The position numbers were made by a program, and so were the translations under genes. Below, piece by piece: positions 30,562-40,811 of a stretch of DNA of 64,000 nt (its first letter is position 1; the number at the start of each line of letters is the position of its first letter). The stretch is from NCBI GenBank assembly GCA_033064195.1, contig JARBJD010000306.1, positions 23,551 to 87,550 of the forward strand. Reading direction: 5' to 3'. Under the pieces are notes generated by a model. The model did no database searches. It had not been told where the DNA came from and saw nothing but the letters and a program-made list of their open reading frames with translations. The DNA comes from Blattamonas nauphoetae. Lineage: Eukaryota > Preaxostyla > Oxymonadida.

Positions 30562-30817
30562 TACCTCGACGTAATTTCCCTTGATACTCAGGCAAAATGG
30601 TGCCCTCGTGACTGATGCGTAGAACGAATTGAAGGTTGAATTGGAGACGGATGATCGAAAGATTGTCCCCGGGGTTCATGTTGGCTTCAGATTCTCGACA
30701 GAGAGTTTGACCGTAAATCATGCCCACCCAAGACTGAACCCTTCAAGGACTTCGCCAGCAGCAGTCATTGAGTAGGATCATGATAGATTGATCCCCAAAG
30801 GAGTATCGGGTTGTCTC
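30562..30817 (-). repeat. Repeated 256-bp cassette, copy 1
   Basis: Returns directly at 31474-31740 and inverted at 51607-51853. On the minus strand it encodes a conserved segment (GMIYGQ, ESEANMNPGDN, NLQFVLRISHEGTILPEY), so it seems to be a protein-coding remnant. This is the part where the two TIR arms differ most. Confidence 0.7.
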
Positions 30818-31070
30818 ATGGTACAATCATACAAACTTGAATGAATGATTGAATGATGAAGGCTTGAATGATGAATGATGAATTGAATGAATGAATGAAA
30901 AAGCCGAAAGTAGGCACTGCATAGAAGAAAGGAAGAAACAAAAAAGAAAGAAACAAGATGAAAGCTGACACAACAAGGAAGAATCAAGGAACAAGAAATA
31001 AAAAGTTCCAACACCTCACCTCACATTTCATTTATGATTTTTATTTTTTTGATTTTTTAATTTGTATTAA

Positions 31071-31391
31071 ATGACAACAGTGAATACTACATACGAACGA
31101 CGTCGAACAGATGCAAAGCAAGCTTTGATTCAGTCAATGAAAGAAGAGAACTGTGAACTTGTCTCTGAGTATGTCAGACATAATATACCAGTCATCTATG
31201 TTCATGAAGGTGTTGAGTGGAGGATAAAACCAAAGTTGTGGAATCAAGGAAACAGACCACACATGTCACAACGTCGACACTACACTCAATCGTTTGTTGA
31301 GAATGAACTGAGGAAGTACAACTGTGAACTCGTTGGTGAGTACAAACAGGTTCCTGTTCCAACAGAGAAGAATTTGGGGTGTTTCTGGTGA
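31071..31391 (+). CDS. Small Polinton protein with two NCEL-EY repeats, TIR copy
   Basis: Left copy of the gene seen in full at 50963-51352. The first 93 or so residues are the same; the sequence then departs where the TIR ends. See the right copy for the domain description. It starts with ATG after a T-rich box (31040-31068). Confidence 0.55.
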   Translation: MTTVNTTYERRRTDAKQALIQSMKEENCELVSEYVRHNIPVIYVHEGVEWRIKPKLWNQGNRPHMSQRRHYTQSFVENELRKYNCELVGEYKQVPVPTEKNLGCFW

Positions 31392-31473
31392 TTATAAAAT
31401 TAACGCAGATTTTTGTTAATTTGAATTTTGTATTTCGTATATGAAGAGTAGGTCCAGTTAGTACAAGTGTGAG

Positions 31474-31740
31474 ACCTCGACGTAACGTTCCAAGATACTC
31501 AGGCAAAATGGTGCCCTCGTGACTGATGCGTAGAACGAATTGAAGGTTGGATTGGAGACGGATGATCGGAAGATTGTCCCCGGGGTTCATGTTGGCTTCA
31601 GATTCTTTACCAAGAATTTGACCGTAAATCATGCCCACCCAAGACTTATCCCTTCAAGGAATTTGCTATTCTCTGTGAGAGCGTAGCAGTCATTGAGAAG
31701 GATTGAGATAGATCGTCCCCAAAGGGGTATCGGGGTGTCC
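31474..31740 (-). repeat. Repeated 256-bp cassette, copy 2
   Basis: Direct copy of 30562-30817, just inside the TIR. The minus-strand reading GMIYGQILGKESEANMNPGDN is kept with few changes, mostly silent or conservative. Confidence 0.7.
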
Positions 31741-31824
31741 AAAGGAAACTCACACGAACATGAACAGGAACTACTCAACGGCTATTTTTGTCTTTTTTAT
31801 TTTCAATGAAAGAGCAAACAAAAA

Positions 31825-32745
31825 ATGAATCGACAAAAATACAATTCACAAATGATTGAGAAAATGATTGATCATAGTCTTTCGACGATCACTGAGAATG
31901 CAGCAGTCATTCACTCACTACAGACGGAATTAGATACGAATCAGGAAGAAGTCGACACACTCAAGATGACAACAGAAGCACACAAGACTGCGATATCTTC
32001 AATCCAAAACGTCGTTTCAACAAATGGATCAATCACGTGTTCAGCTGGTATTGCAACACCAGAAATTGGAGGATTGGTCAATGTGAATGGAGCGAAGTGG
32101 AATATATCAGAAGGATCACTTCCGAAGTATCCAGGAACATATCCGGCTTCAACATTTAAGTCTGGTATTTCAATTTCACAATCGATTGCAGAAACTTCTG
32201 GAATTCAGTTCAATGGCGATGGCATCATTATGTGGTCTCCGTGTGACACACCAGCATTGTATTACTACGATGAGGACACTGGTTCAGGAGTGTTTTCAAT
32301 ATCACCAACAGGAAGTTTTTCTCAGTTGTCAGACAGAAGAGTCAAGAGAAACATTGAACCATACCCTGATGTTCTTGAACAATTGAATAAAGTCGAAATT
32401 GTGCAGGATCAGTTCAACACATTCGACTCGAAGATCAGCAAAGTCACAAAGCAAATTGAAAATGAGACAGATGAAGAACACTTGAAGAACTGCAAAGAGA
32501 AATGTGAATGCTTGAAGAAGGAAAGTGAGAAGAAACACATTGGTGTGATTGCTCAACAGATCCAAGAAATATTCCCCGAAGTCGTGAATGATTCGAATCC
32601 AGACTGTCTTCAAGTTGATTATGCAGAACTCTCTTGCTTCTGTATCAAAGCTATTCAGGAATTGTGCTCAATTGTCGGAGAACAACAGATAATCATCAAT
32701 GAACTAATCCAAAAATATTACTCACTGATCAATACCATGACGTAG
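31825..32745 (+). CDS. Polinton fibre-like protein with S74 intramolecular chaperone domain
   Basis: 306 residues. An N-terminal coiled coil (about 1-70) leads to a beta-rich middle (WNISEGSLPKYPG, GISISQSIAETSGIQFNGDG). The C-terminal third is an S74/endosialidase-type chaperone: SDRRVKRNIEPYPDVLEQLNKV, then KHIGVIAQQIQEIFPEVV, then VDYAELSCFCIKAIQEL. In phage fibres and other trimeric proteins this domain helps trimers fold and is cut off afterwards. Here it marks a probable virion spike or fibre. The gene faces the capsid block and converges on the 136-aa gene. A close relative is at 56527-57417. Confidence 0.8.
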   Translation: MNRQKYNSQMIEKMIDHSLSTITENAAVIHSLQTELDTNQEEVDTLKMTTEAHKTAISSIQNVVSTNGSITCSAGIATPEIGGLVNVNGAKWNISEGSLPKYPGTYPASTFKSGISISQSIAETSGIQFNGDGIIMWSPCDTPALYYYDEDTGSGVFSISPTGSFSQLSDRRVKRNIEPYPDVLEQLNKVEIVQDQFNTFDSKISKVTKQIENETDEEHLKNCKEKCECLKKESEKKHIGVIAQQIQEIFPEVVNDSNPDCLQVDYAELSCFCIKAIQELCSIVGEQQIIINELIQKYYSLINTMT

Positions 32746-32766
32746 TCATACTAGAAATGCGAAGCA

Positions 32767-33177
32767 TTAATACTCCAACATGAGATCAACTAGGAATTCA
32801 TAGTACTCTTTGGTTATTTTTCCATTGATTGTCTCAGTTGTTTCAATCTCAATTGATTCACCAGAACTGTCTTTGAACCAGATCTTCACAATTAATTGTC
32901 GAGTACTTAATTCCCACTTCTTTCGCTTCGCAATCTGTTCATTACAGAAAGCAACATACGAATCATTGTGTGCATTGGTCTGGATCCAATCACCATGGAT
33001 TGTGATATGCTGTGGAATGTCTTTTGAAATGACTGTCGATGCATCACTAATCTCTTCTTTCACATGGATGAGTTTACAGTCAAGGAAATATATGTATTTT
33101 TGTTTTCGGGAATTGACAAAATCATGTGGAAATTGAGCAGTGTGAGAATTCTGTATTGAGAAATAACGTTTCACCAT
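32767..33177 (-). CDS. Conserved Polinton protein, 136 residues
   Basis: Function unknown. Mixed alpha/beta protein ending ITKEYYEFLVDLMLEY. No known motif. It is kept in both Polintons (second copy 57401-57811) between the fibre-like and capsid genes, so a virion or assembly role is plausible. The T-run/A/T-run box lies directly upstream of its ATG. Confidence 0.7.
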   Translation of the reverse strand: MVKRYFSIQNSHTAQFPHDFVNSRKQKYIYFLDCKLIHVKEEISDASTVISKDIPQHITIHGDWIQTNAHNDSYVAFCNEQIAKRKKWELSTRQLIVKIWFKDSSGESIEIETTETINGKITKEYYEFLVDLMLEY

Positions 33178-33841
33178 TGCTGTTTTCTACAAAAATAAAA
33201 TATTCAATTTAATATCCTCTCTTCACTTCTTCATATGCTTCTTGGAGTCGACGATCAATAACATATCGCACTCGTGGTTGTCCATTCTCAATCCAGAACA
33301 ACCAGTACGATGCTTGATGTAATGCCAATATCGGTGGAGGCGGACCTTCAGGAGTTGATGTGAAATATGGATCTTGTTCACCTTGTTTGATTGGTGTTCC
33401 TCTATAGACAGACCTTTGAGACTGATCTCATCGATCTCAGCTTTTTTGATCTCAGAAAATAACTAGTGTTCAAATTCTCATAAAACTCGAAATACCGAAG
33501 TAAAAGACCCACTATCCGTGTTGAATTTTGTTTATAAGCACTTTCATTGAAATCTCGAGATGAATCATCCCACAATAATGCTTCTTCCCGATCCGATTGA
33601 AGAACTGGATGAATCACGCTTGTTTATCAAAAAAATTATTAATTCCACCGCGACGGATCTCATATACCATTTCTTGACGATTATTTCTCTCTTAGAATGA
33701 TTTATTCAGCAGGTTTGCATTCGTTGTTCTATTGTTTATTAGTCTTCAAGATTTCTTTTCATTATATCCTTTTTCTTCTATACTTCAACATTCTTTTTCC
33801 ATTTTCTCTTTTTCATTTCCATTTATTTCCTTATCTTTCAA

Positions 33842-35166
33842 ATTCTCCCTTCGTTCAAGTCTGGAAACGAAATCTCTGGCCTAACTGGATGTCACTCTCT
33901 GACTCTTGTGTGCAGTGGCTCAATTTGGTGTTCGACCTTCCAAATCTGGTGTCTGTTCTCTTCCACGACTCGTATCTGTCGCTCCACTCTGTCTCCGAGT
34001 CGCTTCTGTTCAAGGTCCGGAAAGTGTTCACACTGAAGAACCAGTCTCTACAGACCCTCCTGACTGACTGTGTGCTCTCCTTTTCTGAACAATCGCACTT
34101 TTCATTTATCGTTTCCAACAGTCCTCGCTCTTCTTTCTTTTCGTTGCTGATTCTGCTCTACCATACCCTCAGCAGGCAGCATTTGTGATGTGCGGTGGAT
34201 CAGTCTCCACATGTCCAGCAAGTGACGCTCCATGACATGCCGAGCCGAAGACGGGTGTCGAAGATGAGCGAAGAACTGTCAAAACGGGATGGTCCCAAAA
34301 GTGGTGATATCGGACAAATTGACGAAGAAAACATCTCAGAAGACGGAGAGAGTGCAAACCACACTCGTTTTAGTGACAAGCAGGACATTTTGAGTGAGGA
34401 GCTGATCCAAGTTTGTGTTGCGAACCTTCTTGTCTTCTATTAACCCTATTCGGTCTCTCTCGACTTTTCATCGATTTTGCCTTCAATTTGTCTCTTTTCA
34501 TTTTGAATTCACACTCATTTTTTACAGGACCAGCTTCGGATGAGCGATCTGGAATTTGGGCGATTGAGTGGCGGTCTTGTGCATTCCCGCTCCGAAAACG
34601 ACGCTGAATGGGAAAGAACAGACGTACTGTCGGAACAGCGTGAGATTGGAGCACACAGAAACATCATTCTCCACTCTTGACACCACCTCACTCACAACAC
34701 TTGGCTGTCCCAGACTCACCCTCCCCACCATCCTCCCACCACTCTCTCACCGACCTCCGCTCTCCTCTGCCGCAAACCATCGACTCTTCGCATTTCGATT
34801 CTCACTCCACCTCGCCTCGTCCACTCTCACACGCACTTCACACTCCTTCTCCTTCCCAACACAAGTCTGAATCGCACTCACAATCATATTCAAACCACGG
34901 AATTCTGATCAAAATAAAAGAAGAGAGACATCTCGCGTGGAGGAACAAGAAAACGATTTGGACGTCTCGATCGACAACGGGACGCCTCTCAAATCCATTG
35001 TGGGGACACCTGCCTATCTGTTCATGATGGAGTGTCGTGACGCGGAGAGGATGATCAGACAGGAGTTTGTGGCGTGCTTGGGAGACACACTCTTTCAGGT
35101 CGAAGGAATCACTCCGCCTGTTCTCAAATCACTCGGCGGATCCACACTATCCAAGAACGATGCATA
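33842..35166 (+). pseudogene. Host gene fragments captured in the element (first part)
   Basis: Plus-strand pieces in several frames: 33842-34188 (helical, Leu/Ser-rich, following a splice-acceptor-like tract), 34195-34443 and 34937-35167 (PLKSIVGTPAYLFMMECRDAE). They look like exons of a host gene with introns partly lost or decayed. I do not recognise the family. No continuous product is expected. Confidence 0.4.
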
Positions 35167-35170
35167 GATA

Positions 35171-36500
35171 ATGATGTCCTTTGTGATGTCGTTTGGACGC
35201 TCGGTGATTGAGAATGTGGTGATTCATGTGGACAAGGAAACAGATGCGAAGGATGAGAAGACAACTGACAAGTCACAGATTCTAACTCGAACAGAAAATC
35301 TTGTGAGTCGATTGATTTCCCGCGAGATCGACATTGGGGTGACCGCATTCATCACTGAGACGACTCGCATGCGGAAGGAGGGGAAGGAGAAAAGGAGAAA
35401 CGATGCCCAAGCGTCTTCCTCGCCTTTTGGATCGCCGCCCGTTCCCACTCCAACGTCGATGCTCACACCCAGTCCACCATCCCCACTCTCAAAACTGACA
35501 CTCCCGCCAAGCCCGTTCAACAAAAGCTTGTCTGCTTCACAATCTTTGGGAGCACTGACACCCGATCCAGTTACGCCTTCCATTCTCCTTTGGATCCAAC
35601 TGTCGGAAGAACGATCGCTTCTTTCTCAGACTCGCGTTGGAAGGACGTGTTGAGCTATCGAACGTTCCCTTCGTGTGGGAAGCTGAACGTGGCCTTGTCT
35701 CGCCCACTCCTCTCTTGCTCAGCTGGAACACTCGTCATCTCGCCATCTTCGTTCACTGCCACCGATCAATCTCAACTCACTGTCCCTCTCGTCTGTTCTT
35801 CTCTCTCTCCTCATCTGCCTCCAACTCAGCGACGGACCAAATGAGGATTGAAATGGAAGAAGTGGAATTCTCGAATCTGAATGTGGATGGATCAGTTGAT
35901 GGGGTTGTGCAGATCGAAGGAGCTGATTCTCTCCGACTGAAGAAAGTTGACTTTTCGAACGTGAAGAACGGAGCATCCGATGCCGTTCGAATCTTCGTGA
36001 TGGGAGCTGGTCCACTCTCCTTCTCTACCCGAACGCATTCGACGGAGAGACTGTGGTTGTGAGTGGAACAGAGAAGGATGGGATGTGGTGTGGCGAGGCT
36101 GATTTCCCGTGCAGAAGCCTGAACGAGGCGGACAAGCATCTGAAACACGCACTTCCGTCGACAATGGAAGTTCAGACATCTGCTGTCCTCCACTCAGAGC
36201 TGGACCTCACTCACGACATCACGAAAATCACATCAGGAAGCGGAGAGAAGGGCAGAGTGGATGTGTCGAGAGAAGGATGTCTCGTGAACCAAACAGACAC
36301 CCCCACTCACTCTGATTCTGTGTTGTTGCATCGACCGTTCGCTGTTCCCCGTCTTCTTCCCGAATCGACGCCTTCTCCGTCTGATGGATGGACAGCGAGA
36401 GGTGGAATGAGCAACACGTGGCGATCGGATGGACTGAATGATTATGCATCGAAAGCAACTTCGAGAAGAGTGCGAAATGGAGAGAAGACGTTTTTTACCC
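35171..36500 (+). pseudogene. Host gene fragments captured in the element (beta-helix surface-protein type)
   Basis: 35171-35650 encodes a charged helical stretch followed by a Ser/Pro/Thr-rich region. 35830-36450 has a pattern typical of right-handed beta-helix (pectin-lyase-like) surface proteins: EEVEFSNLNVDG, LKKVDFSNVKNGASDA, then a GxMWCGEADFPCRSLNEADKHL segment. Proteins with this last motif are abundant in oxymonads as far as I recall. Frames are disrupted. Confidence 0.5.
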
Positions 36501-38227
36501 TCTTTTCAGTGTTCATTCTATCACACTACAACCATTTCGCTTTTTCAAGATTCTTATTTTGACCAATTGACACAACAATGAGACAAATATAGATACGCCT
36601 AATTAAGTCATTGATCTCAGTCCCAAAAACCGGAACTGAGATCGATCGATCTCAGTTTCTGCTTGATCGATCTCATGTATCAAAGGTCTGTCTATAGACA
36701 ATGTTGACAGACTCTGATGTTGAGATTCCTTCTTCTCCACCAGCAATTTCACTTCGATCTGTTGGAACCACGAAAGTGAAAGAAGTCGCATCTGTTTCAG
36801 CTCTATTCCTCTTGTATTCGATTCCTTTGAAGTCAAACGTGCGTGGCATACAAATTGAATTTTCAAATTCTTCTGTTGCGGAACAACCAATGAAATCACC
36901 ATTCACCATCATCATTTGATAGAACTCTGGCGAGATTGTTGACATCGGGAAATTGGGAAAGTTACTTCCAAGCATTTCGAATTGACCAACGTAGTGAGGA
37001 TTTCTGAAGACTGTCCATTCGTTTGGTCTTTCAGGGAATAAGCACATTAGATTCATGAGATTGTTGAGTTTGATACTGATATTTGACCTCACTCCCATTG
37101 CATTCGCTTTTGATTGGAACGATTGTGTGTCAATTCTTTCTGCTTTCAGAACATACAGAGTCTTTGAATAGGTGTTGATGAGAGATTGTTTTGTTGCATC
37201 TGTGATTTGAAATCCATAGCAAATTGATGTAACTTTGTCCACTGATGAATTCAGAACAGATGAAACGACAGATTCGGTACGATACTCCGGAATTGGAGCA
37301 TCCTCATAAAGATCATATTGTTGTATCGGATTTCCCATTTGAGTGAATTCCTGTGTCACATTCGTGTATTCTCCTTCACGCATAAAATCCATCTGAGGAC
37401 GATTTGTCATTTCACCCAAGAGCCTATCCGGCTTTCGATCGCGAGCATTCTCAAGATTTTTTCTAATGACAGTTGATAATCGAATCGGACAATACACGAG
37501 TGAATCAGTTGTCAAATGAAATCTCAAACGCAGATTGCCAAAGATTGAATTAGGATACTGATCAAAGGTACTCAGTGGAAGGAGATTCACAAATGGAATC
37601 ACCAATGGAATTGTAAATGTGATCGTTGGAGTATCTGGATCCTCGATTGGAGTGTGATAGAATCCACAGACACTTGGATCCATTTTCTGAACATTTTCCC
37701 AAAGACTGTAACAATGCTTCATGTTGTTTTTCTCTTCATGTGACTTGAATGTGTGATGAAGGAATGATTCGTGAATGTGATTATTCTGAAGTGAATTGTC
37801 GATGATGTTCCCTTGACTGTCGACGAGTCTCATGTCTCGAATTGCATCTGATGATGATTTGTAGCCGTAGAACATTCCGTAGACTTCAGCTCCTCCTTGA
37901 AAATGCATTGTTGGTTGATGAAATGGAACGGTAACGGTGAGATCGATTCGCAAATGACTCTTCGCAAATTCAGTCACATCATGTCCGTCATAGCACAATG
38001 GAACTTCAATCTCATCTCCGATTCTACATGGCATGGGAGGATTGGTAGGATGCACTTCTTGGATAGAATACACATGAGGTTCTGAATCCCACTGTTTCGG
38101 CATGTACGATTGCACTTCGATTTGCTCAATTAATGTCGATGTTGGTTTTGATTGATTTGCTCTTACACTTCTCATTTATAGAAAAATAAAAAATACAATA
38201 TCAAGAATGTCTTTTCCTGTTTTGTCT

Positions 38228-40090
38228 CTACATGATTCCCAAATCTTTGTGAAGTGCTTTCAGTGTGTGATTTGGATAGTATTCAACTTTTGGTTCGCCA
38301 TTACTATCTCGTAATACCCACCACGTTGTTGCAGTGGTTGCTAGAATCGGTGCTGGAGGATGAGTAAATGTTGTCATGTTGCTACCACTTTGACTTGGAT
38401 TGGAAACATTGTAGTATGTGTCAATCAAACCTTGATATATTGGTTGGGATCGCAATGTGACAGGAACATTCTGACCTTTGGAACTGATGGAATCATTGCA
38501 GTTTGTTGGACATCCACTTCTCTGTGTTGAGAAGCATAGAAGGAAGTCAGTGTTGTCATGAATCGGTCGTACTCTTGTCATTGTTTCACCAGAATATGAA
38601 CCATCACCAGTGAGTTTCTCTTCAACGAGAGAATCGGTCAGTGATCGCTCCAAATCATCAGGAACAGTCAAATACGAATCTAGATTGAGAGTTGACAATG
38701 CGAACTGGTAGAAACGAGCTCCAATAGTTGTTGTTGGTTGCTCTGGATAATACTTGCTGAGTAGATTCACTTGGATATTCTTCTGCATGGGATTGTGAAA
38801 ACAAGTGACTTCATTGTCGTAGTGACGGAAGAGAAGCATAATGTCCTTGGCATTCACGAGAACCATTTGCTGAGTGCAATCAATTCCAGTTGCCGTTGGT
38901 GTCTTCTGAAATGGATAGAATGAGATCTTTTCTGCTGGTATCGTCCCGGGACGATTCTGATACATCAGCTTCAGATTCTCTTTCGCAATTTCCTTCATTT
39001 TGTATCCAGTACTCATGCAATACACGTCATCAATGCGATAATCAATAATGTTCAATGATATGTACTGATTTACGAATTCTGGTTCTTTTGTGACTGTTCC
39101 AGCTGATATATAAACAATATCTTGAGTTACTGTTGGTTGTAGAAATGATTGACCAATTTGAACGAAATGCTTTGTGCACAAGGTGACAAGAGTATTCAGA
39201 AAATAGGGACGATGCTGAATGCAATTGGTAGTGGATTCTCGAATCTTTGGTGCTGTTGTCGTTCTGTTAACAATTGATGAAAGTGTATTTTTCAATGTCA
39301 GTTCAGGATTCACAGGACAACAAACGAATGCATCTTCATTTATGTGAACACTCAATTTCAGATCTCCAAAGAGACAACGAGGATAGTCAGTCATCCCTGA
39401 GAAAATGAGAAGATCTTCAAGATTGATTGACACACGAATTGGGACATCAATTGTGTCTTTGAATACACCAGTTCCAGATGTTGTAGTAAAATCAGAAAGT
39501 GGAATATAAACACCAGCAACAGATTCATCGTGATTCCAAGCATTCTGCCAAGGTGTGTGACAATGTTTACGATTCTCCAATTGACTCTTTGGTTTGATCA
39601 TGTTGTAGATGTGAGACTCCATTGAAACATCATTGTTTGTTGTGCTAATGATTCTTTGATTGTTGTGAAGTACTGTTAGGTCACGAAAGATTGATGCAGA
39701 ATGTTTGAGACCAACGAATATGAAAATCCTCTCATTCATGTACGATCCAATTTTTCCTGACGTGTTTAGCCAATTGTTCATTTTCAAAGTCGCTGTCATT
39801 GTGAACGTTATGAATGAATCATCAATTTGACAAATGTCCTGATTACCAGTCAATGGAATGATTATTTCCTGTCCTTTGTAGAAGCGTGAATTCTCTGATG
39901 GTTTCAATTCCTGTATCGAAGTACTGTGTGCTCCATCATTCAGAAGGTAATTGATGTGATGTTCAGACATTAATTGTTGTTGTATTTGACCAATATCATC
40001 TCGAGTGTACTTGATAGATCCAGTTGTATTTCCAGTCCATGATGATGCTCCTGTTCTTTTGTTTGTCAGATGTGTTATATGCGAGTTCAT
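38228..40090 (-). CDS. Polinton capsid-type protein B (probable double jelly-roll major capsid)
   Basis: 620 residues from ATG at 40090 (MNSHITHLTNKRTG), chosen because the second Polinton uses the same start and the promoter-like box lies just before it. Beta-rich throughout; segments GQEIIIPLTGNQDICQIDDSFITFTM, VSINLEDLLIFSGMTDYPR and GDLKLSVHINEDAFVCCPV suit jelly-roll strands, and the C-terminus (PPAPILATTATTWWVL) matches that of gene A. It would form the virion shell. A relative lies at 59637-61516. Confidence 0.7.
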   Translation of the reverse strand: MNSHITHLTNKRTGASSWTGNTTGSIKYTRDDIGQIQQQLMSEHHINYLLNDGAHSTSIQELKPSENSRFYKGQEIIIPLTGNQDICQIDDSFITFTMTATLKMNNWLNTSGKIGSYMNERIFIFVGLKHSASIFRDLTVLHNNQRIISTTNNDVSMESHIYNMIKPKSQLENRKHCHTPWQNAWNHDESVAGVYIPLSDFTTTSGTGVFKDTIDVPIRVSINLEDLLIFSGMTDYPRCLFGDLKLSVHINEDAFVCCPVNPELTLKNTLSSIVNRTTTAPKIRESTTNCIQHRPYFLNTLVTLCTKHFVQIGQSFLQPTVTQDIVYISAGTVTKEPEFVNQYISLNIIDYRIDDVYCMSTGYKMKEIAKENLKLMYQNRPGTIPAEKISFYPFQKTPTATGIDCTQQMVLVNAKDIMLLFRHYDNEVTCFHNPMQKNIQVNLLSKYYPEQPTTTIGARFYQFALSTLNLDSYLTVPDDLERSLTDSLVEEKLTGDGSYSGETMTRVRPIHDNTDFLLCFSTQRSGCPTNCNDSISSKGQNVPVTLRSQPIYQGLIDTYYNVSNPSQSGSNMTTFTHPPAPILATTATTWWVLRDSNGEPKVEYYPNHTLKALHKDLGIM

Positions 40091-40159
40091 TTTATCAAAA
40101 ATAAAAAAACAATACTGCATATTTCTCTTTCACTTTTTCTCTGATAGGGTTCGAAGCAT

Positions 40160-40465
40160 TTAGCGAGACTTTTTCAGTTTCTTCTTCTTTGGTTTCGGCT
40201 TCAGTTTTTCTTCCAGTCTCAGTATTTCTCCTCTTAGTTTGTTCGCAACTGCTGTGTTTCCTTCATTCATTGCTTGCTCATATTGTGCCATCTTTTCTGC
40301 ATGGATTTGTTGATCCGATTTCACATCTGGGATCATCTCCACACCAGTCTGTGCAATCTTAGAAATCACTGGTCCCACGAAGGGAATGAGATTCAGAAAT
40401 GGAGCTCCAACTCTGAGTATGTTTTTGCCAACTGCTGCTAATTTTGATAACCAACCTGGTGCCAT
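40160..40465 (-). CDS. Small Polinton virion-type protein MAPGW
   Basis: 101 residues. N-terminal amphipathic/hydrophobic segment (LSKLAAVGKNILRV, PFVGPVISKIA), then a helical charged part, and a Lys-rich tail. Small, basic, membrane-active proteins of this kind resemble minor virion proteins of adenovirus type (pVI or pX), but similarity is only in composition. The copy in Polinton 2 (61559-61864) differs at few residues. Confidence 0.6.
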   Translation of the reverse strand: MAPGWLSKLAAVGKNILRVGAPFLNLIPFVGPVISKIAQTGVEMIPDVKSDQQIHAEKMAQYEQAMNEGNTAVANKLRGEILRLEEKLKPKPKKKKLKKSR

Positions 40466-40499
40466 TTCTGTAAAAATAAAAAACTAGAACACAAACAAA

Positions 40500-40811
40500 T
40501 TATAATCCTTTGAATTGAATTTTAGAATTTGACGATTGAGGAATGTCATCCTTGGAATAGCGTGTATTTCGCGGTGGTTCATAGTCAATCATCTGTGGTT
40601 GTGGTGCTCGATTGATAGCTTTGTTCTGTTGGTACACATCCATCATTCCTCCTAAGCCACTGAGTATTCGTCCAGCTGTTTGTCCAAACTTGTTGTTCGT
40701 CTGTGAAAGAAGTCCACCTCCAACCTGAAGCAGTGATGGAGCAAGTGGTTTGATGAATTGAAAGAATTGCTTGCCTATATTTTTGAGTTTGTTGAAACTT
40801 CCTGGTGCCAT
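40500..40811 (-). CDS. Small Polinton virion-type protein MAPGS
   Basis: 103 residues. It shares MAPG and the N-terminal arrangement with its neighbour (FNKLKNIGKQFFQF), followed by a Gly-rich stretch (LLQVGGGLLSQ, ILSGLGGMMD). This may be an old duplication of the same minor virion protein. The copy in Polinton 2 is at 61903-62211. It has a promoter-like box immediately upstream (40815-40828). Confidence 0.6.
   Translation of the reverse strand: MAPGSFNKLKNIGKQFFQFIKPLAPSLLQVGGGLLSQTNNKFGQTAGRILSGLGGMMDVYQQNKAINRAPQPQMIDYEPPRNTRYSKDDIPQSSNSKIQFKGL

Larger units (their letters stand above)
29637..31355. repeat. Polinton 1 terminal inverted repeat, left
   Basis: About 1.72 kb, the reverse complement of about 51068-53019. 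It includes two tRNA-like sequences, a short A/T repeat block (30485-30540), a 256-bp block shared with 31474-31740, a GAATGAT-type tandem run (30840-30900) and the start of a small gene. The inner limit falls within that gene. Confidence 0.85.
33408..36691. mobile_element. Non-autonomous DNA element carrying host-gene fragments
   Basis: 3,284 bp with 12-bp inverted ends (ACAGACCTTTGA at 33408; its complement ending at 36691) flanked by CTATAG; the direct repeat can be extended to TCTATAGACA. Because the flank is partly palindromic, target duplication length (6 to 10 bp) is unsettled. GATCTCA(G) motifs are repeated just inside both ends. It encodes no transposase I can recognise. The inside is richer in G+C and resembles host coding sequence. 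A Pack-type or Mutator-like cargo element fits. Confidence 0.75.
33209..38175 (-). pseudogene. Polinton capsid-type gene A, interrupted by an inserted element
   Basis: Beta-rich protein of the size of double-jelly-roll major capsid proteins, starting MRSVRANQSKPTS at 38175. Notable segments are GDEIEVPLCYDGHDV near residue 55 and IPFVNLLPLSTFDQYPNSIFGNLRLRFHLT near 205-235; the C-terminal PPPPILAL...YWLFW is in the small piece at 33209-33401. A 3.3-kb element (33408-36691) lies in the gene. It is a paralogue of gene B at 38228-40090, with the same order of segments and the same type of C-terminus. Capsid identity is inferred from size, fold-type pattern and position. Confidence 0.7.
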
